This document shows, piece after piece, positions 61,585-64,000 of a stretch of DNA of 64,000 nt. Both the position numbers and the translations under genes were made by a program. Position 1 is the first letter of the stretch; each line of letters opens with the position of its first letter. The stretch is from DATLZU01 sp051293835 (GTDB lineage Bacteria > Nitrospirota > Nitrospiria > Nitrospirales > Nitrospiraceae). The notes beneath the pieces are model-generated. The model had not been told where the DNA came from. It saw only the letters and a program-made list of their open reading frames with translations, and searched no databases. The stretch lies in the NCBI GenBank assembly GCA_051293835.1, contig JBPKMA010000013.1, positions 10,911 to 74,910 of the forward strand, read 5' to 3'.

Positions 61585-62061
61585 GTGACCGAGAGCACGA
61601 TACGGAACTATTTCGAAGAGGATCATGACCGGCTCGACGAGCTGTTCAAATTGTTTCGGGAGCTGAAGCGAAGCGACTATCCGAAGGCTAAAGAGGCTTT
61701 CAGGCAATTCAAGCTCGGCCTGCAGCGGCACATCGTCTGGGAGGAAGACCTGCTGTTTCCGATCTGGGAACGAAAAACCGGTCTCACCGAAGCTGGCCCC
61801 ACCCAAGTGATGCGCGCGGAGCATCGGCAGATTGGAGCATTGCTAGAGGATCTTCACGAGAAAGTGAAGGCACAAAATCCAGAGAGCGATCAGCAGGAAG
61901 AGCGAGTGCTGGCGGTCCTCGCTTCACATAATCTGAAAGAGGAGCGGATTCTGTATCCCGCCATCGATAAGGTCTTAGAAGACAGCGAACGAACCGCCAT
62001 CTTCAAGGCGATGGAAGAAATACCGAGCGAGCGATACGAGATCTGCTGTGGGCATGGCTGA
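61585..62061 (+). CDS. Hemerythrin (HHE) domain protein 2
   Basis: Encodes 158 residues from a GTG preceded by GAAAGGAGTGAG. Diiron ligand candidates: YFEEDHDRLDELFKLF, LQRHIVWEEDLLFPIWER, MRAEHRQIGALLEDLH and ASHNLKEERILYPAIDK, the complete HHE pattern. Unlike the copy at 31189 it has an ordinary C-terminus (EERYEICCGHG-type, with CC). Binds O2 or NO, or acts in iron/stress response. Confidence 0.85.
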   Translation: MTESTIRNYFEEDHDRLDELFKLFRELKRSDYPKAKEAFRQFKLGLQRHIVWEEDLLFPIWERKTGLTEAGPTQVMRAEHRQIGALLEDLHEKVKAQNPESDQQEERVLAVLASHNLKEERILYPAIDKVLEDSERTAIFKAMEEIPSERYEICCGHG

Positions 62062-62364
62062 TCCACTGTCCGTTGTCTTCAGGGAACGCGCTGAAGACGC
62101 GACGCTCACGGTCCTTGATCACCACTCCACGAGGATGCTTCCTGATAGCGGGACTTCTTGGGATCTGGCGCCGGCGAATCCTCGCAGTGATGCGACCGAG
62201 AGGCGACATCCGTTGGGATTCCGTCTCGTATCGAGAGAGGTCGCTCGAAGAAGAGGGCGCACCGAGGCGGGAGTCCGTAACCCGAACACTACGAGGGCGA
62301 TCAAGCCACGCTTCCTCCGACCAGGAGGAGACTGCTCCGCCAGGTGGTGCGCGCCCCGTCCTCG
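62062..62364 (+). other. Intergenic region next to the IS remnant
   Basis: About 300 bp. A CTGATAGCGGGAC repeat-like piece lies near 62142. No gene was recognised. The chimeric minus-strand frame extends into it to 62301 with no homology. Confidence 0.35.
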
Positions 62365-62650
62365 TACAGGGTGCGGGCCACCGGCTCCACGCGGATGGCG
62401 AAGTAGAGCGGGTGCCAGCGGTCCTCCGCCCAGAGGCCGTCCTCGCCGATACGCACCAGGCTCTGCAGGCGGATCTTGCCCACGCAGGCCGCCATGCAGC
62501 GGGTCTCCATCGGCTCGCCGCCCGTCAGCGGGTCCTTGCCCTCGATGCGCGGATAGCAGGCGATGCACTTCTCGCTCACCCGCGTCGTGCCCCGGTACAT
62601 CGGCTTCTTGTAGGGGCACTGCTCCACGCACTTCTTTGTAGTGTACCGCC
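62365..62650 (-). pseudogene. NxrB-like (nitrite oxidoreductase beta/type II DMSO-reductase Fe-S subunit) fragment
   Basis: On the minus strand, RYTTKKCVEQCPYKKPMYRG, TTRVSEKCIACYPRIEGKDP, LTGGEPMETRCMAACVGKIR, LQSLVRIGEDGLWAEDRWHP and LYFAIRVEPVARTLY form the ferredoxin core and following helix of the beta subunit of NxrAB/type II molybdoenzymes. Both termini are missing. It lies in frame with a transposase C-terminus, so the fragment is trapped at an IS border. After ARTLY the frame becomes unrelated and stops at 62301. Confidence 0.75.
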
Positions 62651-63216
62651 CGTAGTCTTGGGGACACTGATTTGCAGCGCATGTGGCCTTCCGGAGGGCA
62701 GAAGACTGCCGGGCTTCGAGGGGTGACAGGAAGCCCAGTTTCTCGAGACACCACTGGCGATTGTAACGATCCCTGAACTCGGTCACGGCTTGGCGGACGT
62801 CCTCGAGGTGGCGGAAGAGGCGGCCTTGAAGGACCTGTTCCTTGAGCGTCCGGTTGAAGCGCTCGACCCTGTCGAGCGTGTGCGGCTCGGCCACACAGGC
62901 GAAGCTCTTGGTGATGCCCCAGCACTACGCGATCCGTGGCCACCCCTCTGCCCGCGTGGAGGCGCCGTCGCGCCCATCCCGTGCGAGGTCCCTCGCCGAC
63001 GAACGGCGAAGCGGCCAGGTCAGCCCGAATGGCCGCCCGCAGATCAGCGTCAAGCATCTCCGGCTTCGGTCCACGCCGCGCCGAGTGCAACGGAACCACC
63101 TGGGAGGCTTTCCTGGCCTGCTGAGCGGAGATCGTCGAACGCGGGCATTGGAGGACCCGGCAGACCCGTTCCAGACCATCACGCTTGCCGGTGCGAGGAG
63201 AGGTCGTCTGGCTCAT
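62651..63216 (-). pseudogene. IS3-family transposase orfB, central deletion
   Basis: The N-terminal part (MSQTTSPRTGKRDGLERVCR, VLQCPRSTISAQQARKASQV, then AAIRADLAASPFVGEGPR) is followed after a deletion and frame change by CVAEPHTLDRVERFNRTLKE, VTEFRDRYNRQWCLEKLGFL and SPLEARQ, the C-terminal end of the catalytic core. The stretch with the first two catalytic Asp residues is missing, so it cannot transpose on its own. It continues in frame into the NxrB-like fragment. Confidence 0.75.
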
Positions 63217-63530
63217 CGCGACGACCTCCTCCCAGCCAAAGGGCGACGCGCCTCTTGTTCCTTGCGCAGGATCTCGACTTCCCTCACCCGCTCGCCGAGG
63301 CGACGCGTCGCTTCAGCCAGCGGCTGTTCAAGGGGCTCGTGCTCCCGTTCCTTGCGGCCCGCATCAAGGCCGGCTAGGGCGCGCTCGCGCCACTCCTCTC
63401 GCCGAGCGAGCGGCACCGCCAGTTCGCGCCAAAGGGCATAGACCGATTCGCCCCGCCGCATGCGCAGCACGCCTTGCGTTTTCCGCTTAACCGCCCAGCG
63501 CCACCTCTTCAGCCTTGCATTCCCTTGCAT
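63213..63530 (-). CDS. IS3-family transposase orfA
   Basis: Encodes 105 residues from the minus-strand ATG ending at 63530. WRWAVKRKTQGVLRMRRGES, YALWRELAVPLARREEWRER and ALAGLDAGRKEREHEPLEQP follow the helix-turn-helix and leucine-zipper order of IS3 OrfA proteins, ending EARRPLAGRRSSR. OrfB starts in an overlapping ATGA, as usual for translational coupling or frameshifting in this family. The element is otherwise defective. Confidence 0.7.
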   Translation of the reverse strand: MQGNARLKRWRWAVKRKTQGVLRMRRGESVYALWRELAVPLARREEWRERALAGLDAGRKEREHEPLEQPLAEATRRLGERVREVEILRKEQEARRPLAGRRSSR

Positions 63531-63781
63531 TCCTTCAGCATTTCCCGCTCCTTTCTCAGACACGTCTATTTCCCCCAATTTCGTGTCCACGAAAACTGCG
63601 GGCAGAGCACGAAGAGATAAACAAGTGTTGAAAAGCAATGAGTTGGAAGTACATATCTCGAAATATGTACAAGCGCTTTGCAGAATAAGAAACGGTAGCC
63701 GCGTTGCGGAGAAGAGGAATACCAGGGAGTTCTGTCACCTTTAAAGAAATGTCCGACTATCCTGCAACCTTTATGGCCCGA

Positions 63782-64000
63782 TCAGAGCGGGGTCCGCATT
63801 ACCAAAACCTCACACAAGGGTTCGCCACGGTCAGCAAAGATTAAGAGCCGGCGCCGTCGGCTCCCCGAGGGGTCGTTGCGCAGTTCGCGGACATTGCCTG
63901 GCCAGGGATAGGCCGTCAACGCGTCGATCGCAGCCGTGTCGAAGTAGCACCGCGGCTTGCCCATTTCGCGCCCGAGCCGATCCAACAGGTGGCGTGCGAT
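63782..64000 (-). pseudogene. C-terminal part of a sigma-54-dependent regulator, truncated
   Basis: The minus-strand frame enters from beyond the window: ARHLLDRLGREMGKPRCYFD, then TAAIDALTAYPWPGNVRELR, the C-terminal piece of an NtrC AAA+ domain. After VRELRN the sequence diverges to DPSGSRRRRLLIFADRGEPL and stops at 63782. The helix-turn-helix is missing, so the gene is truncated. The upstream part cannot be seen. Confidence 0.7.

Larger units (their letters stand above)
62651..63560 (-). mobile_element. IS3-family insertion sequence remnant
   Basis: An orfA-orfB arrangement with an ATGA overlap on the minus strand. orfB lacks its centre. No clear terminal inverted repeats were found, and one end is joined to the NxrB-like fragment. 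No second copy is visible in the window. Confidence 0.7.

Noticed and set aside
1..64000. CRISPR arrays, tRNA and rRNA genes
   Set aside because: No regularly spaced direct repeats and no tRNA- or rRNA-like sequence was noticed on reading; a covariance-model search was not possible.

Overview
The window looks like a chromosomal segment of a Nitrospira-type bacterium (phylum Nitrospirota). The best lineage marker is a fragment near 62.4-62.6 kb that reads as the Fe-S core of a nitrite-oxidoreductase/type II DMSO-reductase beta subunit. The rest fits a GC-rich, microaerobic to aerobic redox specialist: a giant multicopper oxidase, degenerate 2-oxoacid:ferredoxin oxidoreductase-like genes, complex-I-like genes, two hemerythrins and several c-type cytochromes. 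No rRNA, tRNA or CRISPR array was seen, so the assignment is inferred from gene content.

Layout. 0-6.5 kb: the end of a sigma-54-dependent regulator, a lipoprotein, small membrane proteins, and a small redox group in which two paralogous CO-dehydrogenase/acetyl-CoA-synthase epsilon-like proteins flank a shortened gamma-alpha 2-oxoacid oxidoreductase-like protein. 6.6-16.7 kb: an exported cupredoxin-like protein, then a seven-gene membrane complex of hydrogenase-4/complex I type (Hyf/Ehr-like). Its large subunit lacks the NiFe cysteine pairs. 17-28 kb: a 1644-residue multicopper oxidase behind a long structured leader, a paralogue of the cupredoxin-like protein, two exported SUMF1-domain proteins, a 2OG-Fe(II) oxygenase-like protein, a Cys-rich protein and an outer-membrane protein. 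27.8-32.1 kb: a radical SAM/SPASM protein, a ThDP decarboxylase-like enzyme, a CopD-like membrane protein, a hemerythrin and a DUF488 protein. 32.3-34.8 kb: a wrecked ABC-2 exporter. 35-38.8 kb: an intact MlaE-MlaF-MlaD-PqiC-like lipid transport operon. 38.8-46.2 kb: intact housekeeping genes mixed with wrecks of a cytochrome c, a glucan phosphorylase and a mannose-1-phosphate guanylyltransferase. 46.3-58.6 kb: an FAD oxidoreductase, a cytochrome c, sulfur-related genes (TauE/SafE, OsmC, DsrE, broken SQR), Hsp20, broken thioredoxin-system genes and class II ribonucleotide reductase. 58.9-64 kb: a broken COG4986-type anion ABC transporter, a hemerythrin, an IS3-family remnant fused to the NxrB-like fragment, and a truncated sigma-54 regulator.

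Working together. The intact part is dominated by periplasmic copper/redox proteins plus a proton-pumping-type membrane complex, separated by one promoter/leader region. The cupredoxin-like paralogues sit directly before the membrane complex and directly after the giant oxidase, which suggests one electron-transfer system with an unknown donor. Four -24/-12 (sigma-54) promoter-like sites occur upstream of a lipoprotein, the oxidoreductase-like group, the giant oxidase and a cytochrome c, and sigma-54 activator fragments lie at both ends of the window.

About a dozen genes are broken by frameshifts, deletions and nonsense codons while their neighbours, including a 4.9-kb gene, are intact. Real pseudogenisation is more likely than uniformly bad sequence, but single-base lesions should be checked against reads.
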